In this document: piece by piece, positions 6,705-16,700 of the stretch
How positions within the stretch are numbered: the first letter of the stretch is position 1
Layout of the letters: each line of letters opens with the position of its first letter
Origin: a bacterium
GTDB lineage: Bacteria > KSB1 > UBA2214
Assembly: GCA_029560815.1 (NCBI GenBank)
Contig: JAKQKF010000301.1
Location: forward strand, 1 to 25,427
DNA length: 25,427 nt
Reading direction: 5' to 3'
Made by a program: the position numbers and the translations under genes
The notes under the pieces: generated by a model
Database searches by the model: none
Told to the model about the DNA's origin: nothing
Seen by the model: only the letters and a program-made list of their open reading frames with translations

Positions 6705-9149
6705 ATGCCATCAATCTGCAGAGGATGGTGCCTGAAACGAGTGTCCTGGATGGGGATCCTTTTTGCTCTCTGGGGCACTCTTTTGTTTGCCGTGGATATA
6801 GGCCGTGATCTGGACCCGGTGGTCGTGAAGGGGCAAACCCTTCCCGCTCTGCTCGGCAAGGATACGATCGGACTCCGCGTCTACGCGTATAAATCCGGTA
6901 TCTGGTCGCCGGTACCCTTCCAGCTGGACGAGGTAGTGGCTGTGCGTGACAGCGGCTACTACTCCGATTTCATCCGCAAGCTGGATCCCATCGACGAGCT
7001 GGTCTTCATGGCCAAAGATCTGGGCGATCAGGCCGGGGAGCGGGAGTGGCCGCCGGATGAGGCGGCGCAGCAGAATGCGCGCTATGAAATCGCGGTCCAG
7101 AATCCGGTCAGCGGGGCCACGGGCTATCTCTACGTCTACTGGTCGACCGACATGGCCACCAGCGGCGTCTCCTACATCTCCTACGCGGACGAAACGGTCT
7201 CCACCGCCAAATATGTGGCCGGCCAGAACAAAGCGGCAGCGGGTGGTCTGCTCACCGATCTGACCATTCCGGTCAGCGCCGGCGGCGACGGCATCGATCT
7301 CCTCGATGAGCAGCGGCTGCGGATTTCCTCCACTATCAAATTCACCGCTATACAGGATGTCAACCTGGTTATCAAGGAACAGACCAATAACGTCGTCTAT
7401 ACGATACGGACACCCTCACTCATCCCCGGCAAAGAAGGCCCAAAAGTGGGCGAAATTGTCGTCGATGTTCGCCACAGCAAATACAAGCATACCGCCGGTC
7501 CTGTCCGGGTAATCCGTACCAACTATCTCGCCGTGAATTTGTCCGGCTATATTCGGGTTGCGACAATTATTGATAAAACAATCACGCCCAAAACCTACAT
7601 TCTGCCCATCGGCTACAAATTTTACCCAGACTATTACGAGATGCCGTTCGACAGTGTGGTCATCAACCTGGGCGACTCATTTAACGATATCGATGGATTG
7701 TCATTCAACAATACCAAGATACTGCTGTGCAACACGCTTAACGCCAACGGCAAGGGGATGCGTTTTTACACGCCCCGTCTGGAGAACGAAGATGCCAGAC
7801 TTGCCGGATTCAAGATTGACCAAAAGACCGACGATGCGGTCTACGGAAAGGTCGCTGTTTTGGGCGCGGAGGAATGGCCAGGGAAACACTGGTGCGGCAT
7901 AACTTCCGATGGCGCCGACCCTGCCAGTCCCGCTCTGAATGCCAGCCTCTTGACGCTCGTGGATTTGCGTGGGGAGAAGGCGCCGCTGAATGTCCACCAT
8001 ATCCGTTATGCCGACAACAACTTTGACGACGGCGCGTACGTCTTCGGCCTCAACGGCGTCCAGGCCACGGCGATTTCCGGTTTGCCGCCGACAATACCCC
8101 TCATTCTCACCCTGCGGCAGTATCCTTTCGCGCAGGTCTATGGGTATAATGAACTGCAGAGCATTTTCGACACCTACAAGATTCCGCTGACTTTTTCCGC
8201 CACCAAACAGATGTTCGACATTACCTCGCCGGGGGCGATAGGCGATTTGATGATTGCCGGCCGTACCGATTCCACTCTCACGTTATCCTGGACGGCCGTC
8301 GGGGACGATGGCACCGCGGGGCGCGCGGCAACCCGGTATGAGATCCGCTATAGCGAATCTGACCCGGCAGGCTTTAGCGACCTGTGGGCCTGGTGGGACA
8401 ATGCCAGGCTGGTCGAGCCTGCGCCCGCCCCTGGCGCCCCTTCCACGCAAGAGCTTTTCACCATAACCGGCCTGCTGCCTGATCATCAGTACTATTTCGC
8501 GCTGAATGTGTATGATGAAGCGAACAATTTTCCCGTCCCCTTCCCCATGGCCGCGATCAAGACCACGCCGGTTGAACTCTCCGCCTTTACGGCCGCTGTG
8601 CGCGACCATCTGGTCGAGCTGAACTGGCGCACCGCCAGCGAGAGCAGCAACTACGGTTTTGCCGTGGAACGCCGCTTTGAAAAAGAGAGCGCCTGGAGGG
8701 AGATCGCCTTTGTCAAGGGGCATGGCACCACCAGCAGCGCCCGCAGCTACAGCTGGTCCGATGGCGGCGCCAAACCCGGGGTAATCGAGTATCGCCTTAA
8801 ACAGATCGATAACGACGGCAGCTTTAGCTACTCCGAGCCGGTCTTGGTCACTCTGAGCGCTCCGGCGGTCTGGGCCCTGGCGCAGAACTATCCCAACCCC
8901 TTCAACCCGGCGACTACCATCGACTATGAGGTGCCGGCCAACAGCACGGGGATGGTCGAGCTGACCATTTTCGATCTTCTCGGCCGCCGCATCCGCAGCC
9001 TGGTCCGGGCGCAGGCGCAGACGGGCTATCATCGCCAGGAATGGGATGGACGTGATGACCGGGGCATGATGACCGGCTCCGGCGTCTATATGTATATTTT
9101 AACCTCGGGCGACATTCACATCGTGCGCAAGATGATCAAACTGCAATGA
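6705..9149 (+). CDS. Large exported protein with FN3-like and C-terminal sorting domains
   Basis: An 814-residue exported protein. The N-terminus has basic residues and a hydrophobic stretch (WMGILFALWGTLLFAV) acting as signal peptide. Residues about 30-500 are a beta-rich region of unknown function containing PFQLDE and DELVFMAKDLGD, a pattern I associate with surface proteins of FCB-type bacteria. A fibronectin-III-like domain follows (about 512-620, TLSWTAVGDDG to YYFALNVYDEANNFP). Next is an ELSAFTA...VELNWRTASESSNYGFAVERR module (about 622-720) ending in YRLKQIDNDGSFSYSEP. The last 88 residues form the sorting domain, beginning NYPNPFNPATTIDYEVP and ending VRKMIKLQ. Known biology of such domains suggests outer-membrane export and surface anchoring or release. 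GGGAGG eight bases upstream marks the start. Function of the main body is unknown. Confidence 0.85.
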   Translation: MPSICRGWCLKRVSWMGILFALWGTLLFAVDIGRDLDPVVVKGQTLPALLGKDTIGLRVYAYKSGIWSPVPFQLDEVVAVRDSGYYSDFIRKLDPIDELVFMAKDLGDQAGEREWPPDEAAQQNARYEIAVQNPVSGATGYLYVYWSTDMATSGVSYISYADETVSTAKYVAGQNKAAAGGLLTDLTIPVSAGGDGIDLLDEQRLRISSTIKFTAIQDVNLVIKEQTNNVVYTIRTPSLIPGKEGPKVGEIVVDVRHSKYKHTAGPVRVIRTNYLAVNLSGYIRVATIIDKTITPKTYILPIGYKFYPDYYEMPFDSVVINLGDSFNDIDGLSFNNTKILLCNTLNANGKGMRFYTPRLENEDARLAGFKIDQKTDDAVYGKVAVLGAEEWPGKHWCGITSDGADPASPALNASLLTLVDLRGEKAPLNVHHIRYADNNFDDGAYVFGLNGVQATAISGLPPTIPLILTLRQYPFAQVYGYNELQSIFDTYKIPLTFSATKQMFDITSPGAIGDLMIAGRTDSTLTLSWTAVGDDGTAGRAATRYEIRYSESDPAGFSDLWAWWDNARLVEPAPAPGAPSTQELFTITGLLPDHQYYFALNVYDEANNFPVPFPMAAIKTTPVELSAFTAAVRDHLVELNWRTASESSNYGFAVERRFEKESAWREIAFVKGHGTTSSARSYSWSDGGAKPGVIEYRLKQIDNDGSFSYSEPVLVTLSAPAVWALAQNYPNPFNPATTIDYEVPANSTGMVELTIFDLLGRRIRSLVRAQAQTGYHRQEWDGRDDRGMMTGSGVYMYILTSGDIHIVRKMIKLQ

Positions 9150-9189
9150 TCTCGTTTGTTTCATCTCCACAGCCGTCCGTATAACAGTC

Positions 9190-9224
9190 GTGCGACGCAG
9201 GCCGACCATGCGTCGCACTTTTTT
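9190..9224 (+). terminator. Strong intrinsic terminator
   Basis: A perfect 10-bp stem (GTGCGACGCA at 9190-9199, TGCGTCGCAC at 9209-9218) with a 9-base loop is followed by six T residues (9219-9224). It ends the 814-residue protein gene and lies just upstream of the manA start. Confidence 0.93.
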
Positions 9225-9248
9225 ATGCTATTCGCCCGGAGGCAACCC

Positions 9249-10523
9249 ATGCCGCAAGCTGCACCCTTCCGGCCGCTCTATCGGCTGCACGGCCGCGTCA
9301 TGCACTATCCCTGGGGTGGCTACTCCTGCATACCCGGCCTGCTGAGCGTGGACAATGAGGAGAAGCGCCCTTTCGCCGAACTCTGGCTGGGAAGTCATCC
9401 CCAGGCCCCGAGCGAGGTGGAGTGGGAAGGGGGCCGGATCGGCCTGGATGAGCTGCTGCGGCGGGAAGGGGAGAGGATCCTCGGCCGCAGCGGCCACGCG
9501 CATTCCGGCGCCGGGCTCCCCTTTCTCTTCAAGGTCCTGGATGCCCGCGAGATGCTCTCGATCCAGGTGCATCCCTCGCGCGGGCAGGCGGAGGCCGGCT
9601 ATGCTGCGGAAGAGGCGACCGGCGTGCCCCTTTCTGCACCACAACGCAACTATAAAGACCGCAATCACAAGCCCGAAGTCCATGTCGCCCTCAGCGAGTT
9701 CTGGATGCTGCACGGCTTCCGCCCCCTCGAGGAGATCGCCGATGTGCTGGCCGGCATCCCCGATTTCACCGGACTGGCCCCGTGGTTTCCACTTCACCTG
9801 CTCGAAGTGGACGAGGATCCGGCCGGCAGAGCGGAACTGCTGCGCCATCTCTACGCTTTCATCATGACCATGCCCCAGGAGGAGGTCGACCGGATCCTGC
9901 AGGGGCTGCTGGACCACCTCATTCCCCTTTACGATGAGGGGAGCCTGGAAAAGAGCTCGCCCCATTACTGGGCGGTCAAAGCCGCCCGTTCCTTCCCGCT
10001 GCCGGAAGGCCATTTCGACCGGGGGATCTTTTCGATCTATCTGCTCAATCTGGTCGAGCTTCAGCCCGGCGAAGGGACCTTTCAGGGAGCCGGCGTTCCG
10101 CACGCCTACCTCGAGGGGATCAATGTCGAGTTGATGGCCAATTCGGATAATGTTCTGCGCGGGGGACTGACGCCCAAGCATGTGGATGTGCCGGAGCTTT
10201 TGAAAACTCTTCGTTTTGCTGACGGCAGGCCGGAGATCCTGACGGGAGTGCCGGCGGAGGGGGGAGAACGGCTCTATCCCGCGCCGGTCGATGATTTTCT
10301 TCTCTCCCGGATCGAACTCAAGCCCGGCCGGGTGCAGGAGTCCGGGAACGGCCACGGGCCCGATATCCTGATTCTGCTCGAAGGCGAGGCGGTGATAGGG
10401 GCGGAGGGGGAGGAGTTCGCACTTTTACGCGGCGCGGCCGTGCTGGCCGCCGCCGGCGTGCCCTGGCGTCTGCAGAGCGGCGCCGGTGCTCTGCTGTACC
10501 GCGCTACAGTTCCGCTCGGCTGA
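9249..10523 (+). CDS. manA: Mannose-6-phosphate isomerase, class I
   Basis: A cytoplasmic zinc isomerase interconverting fructose-6-phosphate and mannose-6-phosphate, the entry to GDP-mannose and mannosylated envelope glycans. Zinc-site residues are visible: SIQVHPS (Q106, H108), NHKPE (E143) and GVPHAYLEG (H285). The NSDNVLRGGLTPKHVDV block carries the conserved active-site arginine. The length (424 residues) fits the family. I place the start at 9249 because GGAGG sits seven bases before this ATG. The frame is open to 9156, but that longer version would contain the whole 9190-9224 terminator and adds a non-conserved leader. murJ begins 20 bases after the stop with no terminator between, so the genes are probably cotranscribed. 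Confidence 0.93.
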   Translation: MPQAAPFRPLYRLHGRVMHYPWGGYSCIPGLLSVDNEEKRPFAELWLGSHPQAPSEVEWEGGRIGLDELLRREGERILGRSGHAHSGAGLPFLFKVLDAREMLSIQVHPSRGQAEAGYAAEEATGVPLSAPQRNYKDRNHKPEVHVALSEFWMLHGFRPLEEIADVLAGIPDFTGLAPWFPLHLLEVDEDPAGRAELLRHLYAFIMTMPQEEVDRILQGLLDHLIPLYDEGSLEKSSPHYWAVKAARSFPLPEGHFDRGIFSIYLLNLVELQPGEGTFQGAGVPHAYLEGINVELMANSDNVLRGGLTPKHVDVPELLKTLRFADGRPEILTGVPAEGGERLYPAPVDDFLLSRIELKPGRVQESGNGHGPDILILLEGEAVIGAEGEEFALLRGAAVLAAAGVPWRLQSGAGALLYRATVPLG

Positions 10524-10543
10524 ACTTTCACGTAATCTACAGG

Positions 10544-12175
10544 ATGCAGCGGGTGTCTGATCTGGATTCCGAAACAGGCGGCAGCACAAAGGCGCAGCCG
10601 CGCGCGGCCCGCTCCGGCGGCGGCGCCATACTGGTGGCCGCCGGGGTTTTTCTCAGCCGCATCGCCGGACTGATCCGCGATCGTGTCTTTGCCCATTTTT
10701 TCGGCAGTTCGGACGCCGCCGATGCCTTCAAGGCCGCTTTCCGCATCCCCAATTTCCTGCAGAATCTTTTCGGCGAGGGCACCCTCTCGGCCTCTTTCAT
10801 CCCGGTCTATGCCCGGCTCCTCGCCGAGGAGCGGGAGGAGGATTCCGGGCGGGTGGCGGGTGCAGTCGCCGCCATTCTCGGGGTTGTGGTCACCCTGAGC
10901 GTCCTGGCGGGCATCCTGCTCACTCCCTGGCTCATCGCCGTCATTGCGCCCGGATTCACCGGGGCCAAACGTGAATTGACGGTCCAGCTGGTGCGGATTC
11001 TTTTCCCCGGAGCCGGCATCCTGGTCCTTTCCTCCTGGTGCCTGGGCATCCTCAACAGCCACCGCCGCTTTTTTCTCTCCTACGCTGCGCCCATCGGCTG
11101 GAATGCGGTGATGATCGGTGCGCTGCTGATCTGGGGGCCGCGCCAGGAGCAGTTCGATCTGGCCGGGACCATCGCCTGGGCCTCTGTGGCCGGCAGCGGC
11201 CTGCAGCTGCTGGTGCAGCTGCCGATGGTGCTGCGCCTGGCGAAGCATCTGCGCATCCGTCTTGATCTGAAAATGGCCGAGGTGCGCACCGTTGTGAAGA
11301 ATTTTTTCCCGGTTTTCTTCGGCCGCGGTGTGATCCAGATCAGCAACTATGTGGATGAACTCCTGGCCAGCCTTCTGCCCACCGGCGCTTTTGCAGCGTT
11401 GAGTTACGCCCAGACCCTCTACCTGCTGCCGGTCAGCCTCTTTGGCATGTCGGTCTCGGCGGCCGAGCTGCCGGCCATGTCGAGCGCGGTCGGCGATGAG
11501 AGGGAGATTTCCGGCTACCTGCAGAAGCGGCTCAACAGCGGCCTGCGCCGGATCGCGTTTTTCATCATTCCCTCCATGATCGCTTTCCTCGTCCTGGGCG
11601 ACGTGGTCGTAGCGGCGATCTACCAGACCGGGCGCTTCGGCCACCGGGAGGTGATCCACGTCTGGGGGGTCCTCGCCGGCGCCACCGTCGGCCTAATGGC
11701 CCAGGCTCTCGGCCGCCTCTACTCCTCCACCTATTATGCCCTGCGCGACACCCGCACCCCCCTACGTTTCGCCGTTGTGCGCGTTCTGCTCACCTGCACC
11801 ATGGGCTATCTGTTCGCCCTGCGGTTGCCCGGTCTGATCGGCCTGGATCCGCGCTGGGGCGTCGCCTGCCTGACCGTCTCCTCGAGCCTGGCCGCCTGGG
11901 TGGAATTCGTGCTGCTGCGCCACCGGCTCAACCGCCGCATCGGCCGCACGGGACTGCAGCCCGGCCGCACTCTGCGCCTCTTTCTTGCCGCTGCGCTGGC
12001 TGCGGCCGCCGCCTGGGGCGCGCGCACCTTGCTGCCGCCGCTCCATCCGATCCTGCTGGCGTTCCTGCTGCTCTCTCTCTACGGCGGGATCTATCTCGGT
12101 GGCACCCTGCTGTTCAGAGCTGCGGAGATCGCCCCGCTGCGGGAACGGCTGCGCAGCCGGCGCCGGAAAACCTGA
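10544..12175 (+). CDS. murJ: Lipid II flippase MurJ (MviN)
   Basis: An integral membrane protein of the MOP superfamily that flips lipid II across the inner membrane for peptidoglycan synthesis. The diagnostic N-terminal signature is present: SRIAGLIRDRVFAHFFGSS, then ADAFKAAFRIPNFLQNLFGEG and LSASFIPVYA. About 14 hydrophobic segments are spread over 543 residues. A polar leader of about 27 residues (rich in Ser, Thr, Ala and Arg) precedes the first helix and is longer than in E. coli MurJ. The C-terminus is very basic (RLRSRRRK). The ribosome binding site is weak (ACAGG just before the ATG). Its stop overlaps the ATG of the MATE gene by one base, so translation of the two is probably coupled. 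Assignment is firm. Confidence 0.95.
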   Translation: MQRVSDLDSETGGSTKAQPRAARSGGGAILVAAGVFLSRIAGLIRDRVFAHFFGSSDAADAFKAAFRIPNFLQNLFGEGTLSASFIPVYARLLAEEREEDSGRVAGAVAAILGVVVTLSVLAGILLTPWLIAVIAPGFTGAKRELTVQLVRILFPGAGILVLSSWCLGILNSHRRFFLSYAAPIGWNAVMIGALLIWGPRQEQFDLAGTIAWASVAGSGLQLLVQLPMVLRLAKHLRIRLDLKMAEVRTVVKNFFPVFFGRGVIQISNYVDELLASLLPTGAFAALSYAQTLYLLPVSLFGMSVSAAELPAMSSAVGDEREISGYLQKRLNSGLRRIAFFIIPSMIAFLVLGDVVVAAIYQTGRFGHREVIHVWGVLAGATVGLMAQALGRLYSSTYYALRDTRTPLRFAVVRVLLTCTMGYLFALRLPGLIGLDPRWGVACLTVSSSLAAWVEFVLLRHRLNRRIGRTGLQPGRTLRLFLAAALAAAAAWGARTLLPPLHPILLAFLLLSLYGGIYLGGTLLFRAAEIAPLRERLRSRRRKT

Positions 12176-13560
12176 TGGGCCTGGCACAAAAAATAAACGC
12201 GCGCTGGAATGATGAGGGGGGCTATCGGGCGGTGATGCACATGGCGCTGCCCCTGATCTTCAGCACCGGGGCCTGGACGGTGCAGGCCTTCATCGACCGC
12301 GTCTTTCTGACCTGGTATTCACCCCAAGCCCTGGCCGCAGCGGCCCCCTCGGGCATGGCCAACTTTACCCTGTTCAGTCTGCTGATCGGCATCGCCAGCT
12401 ATGTCAACACCTTTGTCGCCCAGTATCATGGCGCGGGCCGCCCCGAACGCATCGGCCGCTCGGTGTGGCAGGGGATCTATTTCAGCTTCTTTGCGGTCCT
12501 GATCGCCCTTCTGATCTGGCCGCTCTCCGACGATCTCTTCCGGCTGTTCGGTCACGCGCCGGATGTGCAGGAGATGGAGGTGGTCTATTTCCGCATTCTG
12601 CTGGTGGGGGCGCCGGCGGTGGTGATCTCCAACGCCGTCTCCGGGCTTTTCAGCGGCCTGGGCAAGACCTGGATCATTTTCTGGGTCAATTTTGCAGCCA
12701 CTATGATCAATATAATCCTGGATTATCTGCTCATTTTCGGCAAAATGGGACTGCCGCGGATGGGCATCGCCGGAGCAGCCTGGGCGACGGTGGCGGCCGG
12801 CTTCTTCCCGGCGATCGTCCTGGTGGTGATCATGGCCCTGCCGCGTTATGCGCGCCGCTACGGCACGCTGCGCAGCTGGCGTTTCGATCGCGCCCTCTTC
12901 CGCCGTCTCCTGCACTTCGGCACCCCGAATGGCCTGCAGGTTTTTCTCGAAGTTCTGGCCTTCACCATCTTTCTCGTCATCGCGGGCAAGATCGGCACAA
13001 TCGAGCTGGCGGCGACGACCCTCGCTTTCAATATCAACAATCTCGCCTTCGCTCCGATGCTGGGCATGATGACCGCGGTCAGCGCCCTCGTCGGCCAGTC
13101 ACTCGGCCGGGAGCGGCCCGAGCTGGCCGAAAAGCTGACCTGGTCGGCCCTGCACATCTGCGGGGCTTTTTATGTCACCCTCGGACTCTGTTACGTGGTG
13201 GTGCCCCAGCTCTTTTTGTGGCCTTTTTTGCGCAACGCCCAGTCGGCCGAATTTCTCGAGATCAGCCGGGTCGGCACCAACCTGCTGCGTTTCGTCGCGA
13301 TCTATAGCATTTTCGACGCCATGAACATGATCTTTTCCGCCGCGATCAAGGGGGCGGGCGATACCCGCTTTGTGGCCATGACGACCATCCGGCTCTCCTG
13401 GCTGGTGCTGGTCCTGCCCTCGCTGATCTGGTGGTTTTTACTGCGGGGCTCGATTTACGGGCTGTGGGTCTTCATCACGCTCTATGTGATCGGCCTCGGG
13501 CTCCTTTTCCTGCGTCGTTTTCTGCATGGTCCCTGGCGAACCATGCGGGTGATCGAATAG
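12175..13560 (+). CDS. MATE-family efflux transporter
   Basis: A 461-residue inner-membrane protein of the MATE branch of the MOP superfamily, which exports cationic or drug-like compounds by Na+ or H+ antiport. About twelve hydrophobic segments are seen, with the two-halves pattern of the family: MALPLIFSTGAWTVQAFIDRVFL near the N-terminus, FGTPNGLQVFLEVLAFTIFL at the start of the second half, and a DAMNMIFSAAIKGAGDTRF block near the C-terminus typical of MATE proteins. The ATG shares a base with the murJ stop codon (TGATG). It is probably the last gene of manA-murJ-MATE. The substrate cannot be told from sequence; the coupling to murJ hints at an envelope-related or lipid-linked compound, which is speculation. 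Confidence 0.93.
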   Translation: MGLAQKINARWNDEGGYRAVMHMALPLIFSTGAWTVQAFIDRVFLTWYSPQALAAAAPSGMANFTLFSLLIGIASYVNTFVAQYHGAGRPERIGRSVWQGIYFSFFAVLIALLIWPLSDDLFRLFGHAPDVQEMEVVYFRILLVGAPAVVISNAVSGLFSGLGKTWIIFWVNFAATMINIILDYLLIFGKMGLPRMGIAGAAWATVAAGFFPAIVLVVIMALPRYARRYGTLRSWRFDRALFRRLLHFGTPNGLQVFLEVLAFTIFLVIAGKIGTIELAATTLAFNINNLAFAPMLGMMTAVSALVGQSLGRERPELAEKLTWSALHICGAFYVTLGLCYVVVPQLFLWPFLRNAQSAEFLEISRVGTNLLRFVAIYSIFDAMNMIFSAAIKGAGDTRFVAMTTIRLSWLVLVLPSLIWWFLLRGSIYGLWVFITLYVIGLGLLFLRRFLHGPWRTMRVIE

Positions 13561-13662
13561 GGAGTCCGGGCCTCCCTGCTCCGCACAAGCACCTGCCTCT
13601 TTACTCCCGCCCCCGGCCTCTTTCAACTGACCGCATTCATGCCGCACAGGCTAAAAAAGTCC

Positions 13663-13690
13663 TTGTTTTCCTCCCATATTTTAGTAATTT
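13663..13690 (+). promoter_or_regulatory. Candidate promoter of the sialidase-like gene
   Basis: TTGTTT (13663-13668) and TAATTT (13685-13690) are separated by 16 bases inside a sharply AT-rich stretch (about 13650-13710). The rest of the 168-base gap holds only a short GGGAG/CTCCC inverted repeat after the MATE stop, without a T run. The promoter call is tentative. Confidence 0.35.
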
Positions 13691-13728
13691 TTATTACAAA
13701 AAAAACCAATCATGCCATGAGGTCGGCC

Positions 13729-16700
13729 ATGAAACCATGGATGCTTGTCATCATCACCGGTTTTGCCTGCGCGCTCTCCGCCCAGGAACCCGGATTTCCC
13801 TCCCGAACTTCGGAAGAGTTCCTGCACTGTTACGAAGCCCGCTCGGCTGATCCCCTCGCCGAGAATCCCGGAGCGTGGACCTCATCGACGACACCCCCGG
13901 AGGTGCTCTCGCTGGGGTCCGGCACCATTGGCATCAGCGCGGCGATGAACCGCTACTGGTTGCTGCCTGCGGCCATGCTGGCCGAGCTTGACCACAGCAA
14001 CGGTTGGACGATGGAGGTGCGGCTGCGCGTGCTCGCGCAGAGCGGCAAAAACGGCGCCATCTCGATCGCTGTGGATGACGAGCCGGGCCAGCCCGGCGTG
14101 CTCAGCGGCCTGCAGATTCATACCGACAGCACCCAGTTCTGCTTCAATGGCGCGGTCGTCGACACCCGTTCCAACAGCGACGGTTTTCACACTTTCCGTC
14201 TCGCCGAAGGGCCGGGCAGCCGCACGGTCCATGCCTGGCGCGACGGCCACTATCTGGGATCGGCCAGTTATCCCTACTATATGATCAGTTTGGGCAATTT
14301 TCTTCTCGTCGGCTCATGGAGCGGGCGCATCGCCGGCGCGGCCGAAATCGATTATATCCGCTGGGAGCCTTCCGGGCCGTACGCGCCCGCCGCGCCGCTG
14401 CTGGTCATCTCCGAGAGCGATTCCTCCACCCGTGTGAGCGAAAAAGGGCCGGCAAGTGACACCTTCACGGTGGCGCTAGGGCAGGCCCCGTCGGCTGCGG
14501 TGACGGTCACGGTCGCTCCCGGCTTTGGCACCAGCCGGGCGGAAGAGGCCGACCTTGGCGCCGGTGCCGGCGGCGCCATCACCCTCGCTTTCACGCCCGC
14601 GGATTGGCAGACAGCGCAGACGGTCACCGTCACCGCCGTCGATGACACCCTGCGGGAATGGTTCCACACCGGCATTATCAGCTGCCGGACGGCGAGCAGC
14701 GACCCTCTGTTTGACAGTCTTGAGGAACTGGTGACGCTTTTTCTGACGGACAATGACGAGGTGGTGCGGCTGGTGGAGAGCGGCGGCGGCACAGAGGTCC
14801 ATGAAGAGGGGAGCACGCTCGATACCTACACCTTCCGCTTCGGGCTGGCGCCCGACCAGCCGGTGCAGCTGGCCCTCCATTTCGATTCGCGGCGGCTGCG
14901 CATCAACGGCGGGGCGGTTTCACCCCACATCATCACCCTGTCGACGGCGGAGGCGGAAAATCCCCTCCCCATCGAGGTGGCCGCTTATGACAACAGCGAC
15001 CGGGATCTGCTGCTGCACGCGCCTGTTCACCATCTTTTCACCAGCGCGGACCCTGTTTTCGACGGCGTCTCTCTCCCCCCTCTGGCAGTGCGGATCCATG
15101 AGAATGATACCCGGCACCTCCAGCCGGACAGCTTTACCATCCCGCTCGTAAATTTTGATCAGGCTGACCGCCAGGTGGTCGTCGACCGGCAGCCCGGGCA
15201 GTACCTGGGCCATCCTACCACCGTCCTGCTCGAGGACAGCACGACCATGCTGACGGTTTATCCCAAAGGCCATGGCAGCGGGGGCATTATCTACAAGCGC
15301 AGCTTTGATGGCGGGGTCACCTGGAGCAGAGCGCTGCCGACTCCGGCGAGCTGGGCGACCTCCAGAGAGGTGCCGACGTTGTTCCGCATGACCGATCCCC
15401 GGGGTGTGGAGCGGCTGATCCTCTTTTCGGGGCTCTATCCGGCGCGGCGCGCCTGGTCGGCGGACGACGGCCAGAGCTGGAGTGAGCTGGAGAAAGCCGG
15501 CGACTGGGGAGGTATCGTCGTCATGGGCGGCGCCATCCGCCTCAAGGATGGCCGCTATATGGCTCTTTTTCACGATGACGGCCGCTTTTTCACGGGCAGC
15601 AACAAGACCAACGGGCTCTTCATCGTCTTCAAGACGCTCTCCTCCGACGGCGGGCTGACCTGGAGCTATCCCGAGCCCATCATCGAATGCGACTGGGCGG
15701 ATCCCTGTGAACCGGGGCTCTTCCGTTCCCCGGACGGCAGCCAGATCCTGGTGCTGCTGCGGGAGAACAGCCGCAAGTTCAACTCCTTCTTCATCACCAG
15801 CAATGACGAAGGCGAGAGCTGGTCGCCGATGGTCGAATTGCCCGCTTCCCTGACCGGCGACCGCCATACCGGCCAATATACCAGCGACGGACGCCTCTTC
15901 ATCTCCTTCCGGGACATGGCCAAGGGCAGTCCGACCTGGGGCGACTGGGTCGGCTGGCTCGGCACCTATGAGGATATCCTTCAGGGCCGCGAAGGCGAGT
16001 ACCGTATTCTTCTCAAGGACAACACCTATTCCGCCGATACCGCCTATCCGGGCGTGGAACGCCTCCCCTCGGGCATGATTGTGGTCACCACCTACGGCCA
16101 CTGGCGCACCGGCGAGCAGCCCTATATCATCAGCACCCGGTTCATGCCGGAGGAGCTCGGGCGAAGTTTTCCTCCTCTGCCGGCCGGAGCGTTCAGGATT
16201 GTCATCGCGGGCGACGGGGCCGCCGGTGGAGGCATGGAGCAGGGGCAGCCGCTGCAGGTGTACGCCGACCACCTCGCCGCGGATCTGCCTGCGGCGGGCA
16301 TCGCGGCTACCGTGCTGAACAGGGGGAGCGCCGGCGTCACCACCGATGCGGCCTTGCAGAGTTTTCAGCAGGAGGTCCTGGATGAAAAACCGGATCTGGT
16401 CATCCTCCACTTCGGCAGCGAGGATGCCGCCGTGCAAGTGGGCGCCGCACCCGCGAGCCTGACTTCCCGTGTGCCGCTCGACCGCTTCACCGCCAATCTC
16501 ACGGCCATGGTGCAGCAGCTCAAGGCGAAGGGTATCCGCCCCCTGCTCATGACCAGCCATCCCCTCTGCTGGGGCGATTCCAGCCTGGCCCGCTTCGGCC
16601 AACCGGTCGCCGGGTCACCCTATCTTCGCGACGATCCCTTCGGCCTCAACACCGTGCTGAGCCGCTATACCGCTGCTGTGCGCGAGATCGCCATCCGCGA

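Noticed and set aside
10274..11659. A 461-codon minus-strand frame across the end of manA and murJ
   Set aside because: murJ signatures on the plus strand are unmistakable. The antisense product is Gly/Asp/His/Gln-rich and looks like no known protein.
13559..13577. AGGGAG/CTCCCT inverted repeat after the MATE gene as terminator
   Set aside because: The stem is six pairs at most and no T run follows.
14920..16602. A 560-codon minus-strand frame inside the sialidase-like gene
   Set aside because: The plus strand has four Asp boxes and further domains in one frame, so this is a shadow frame.
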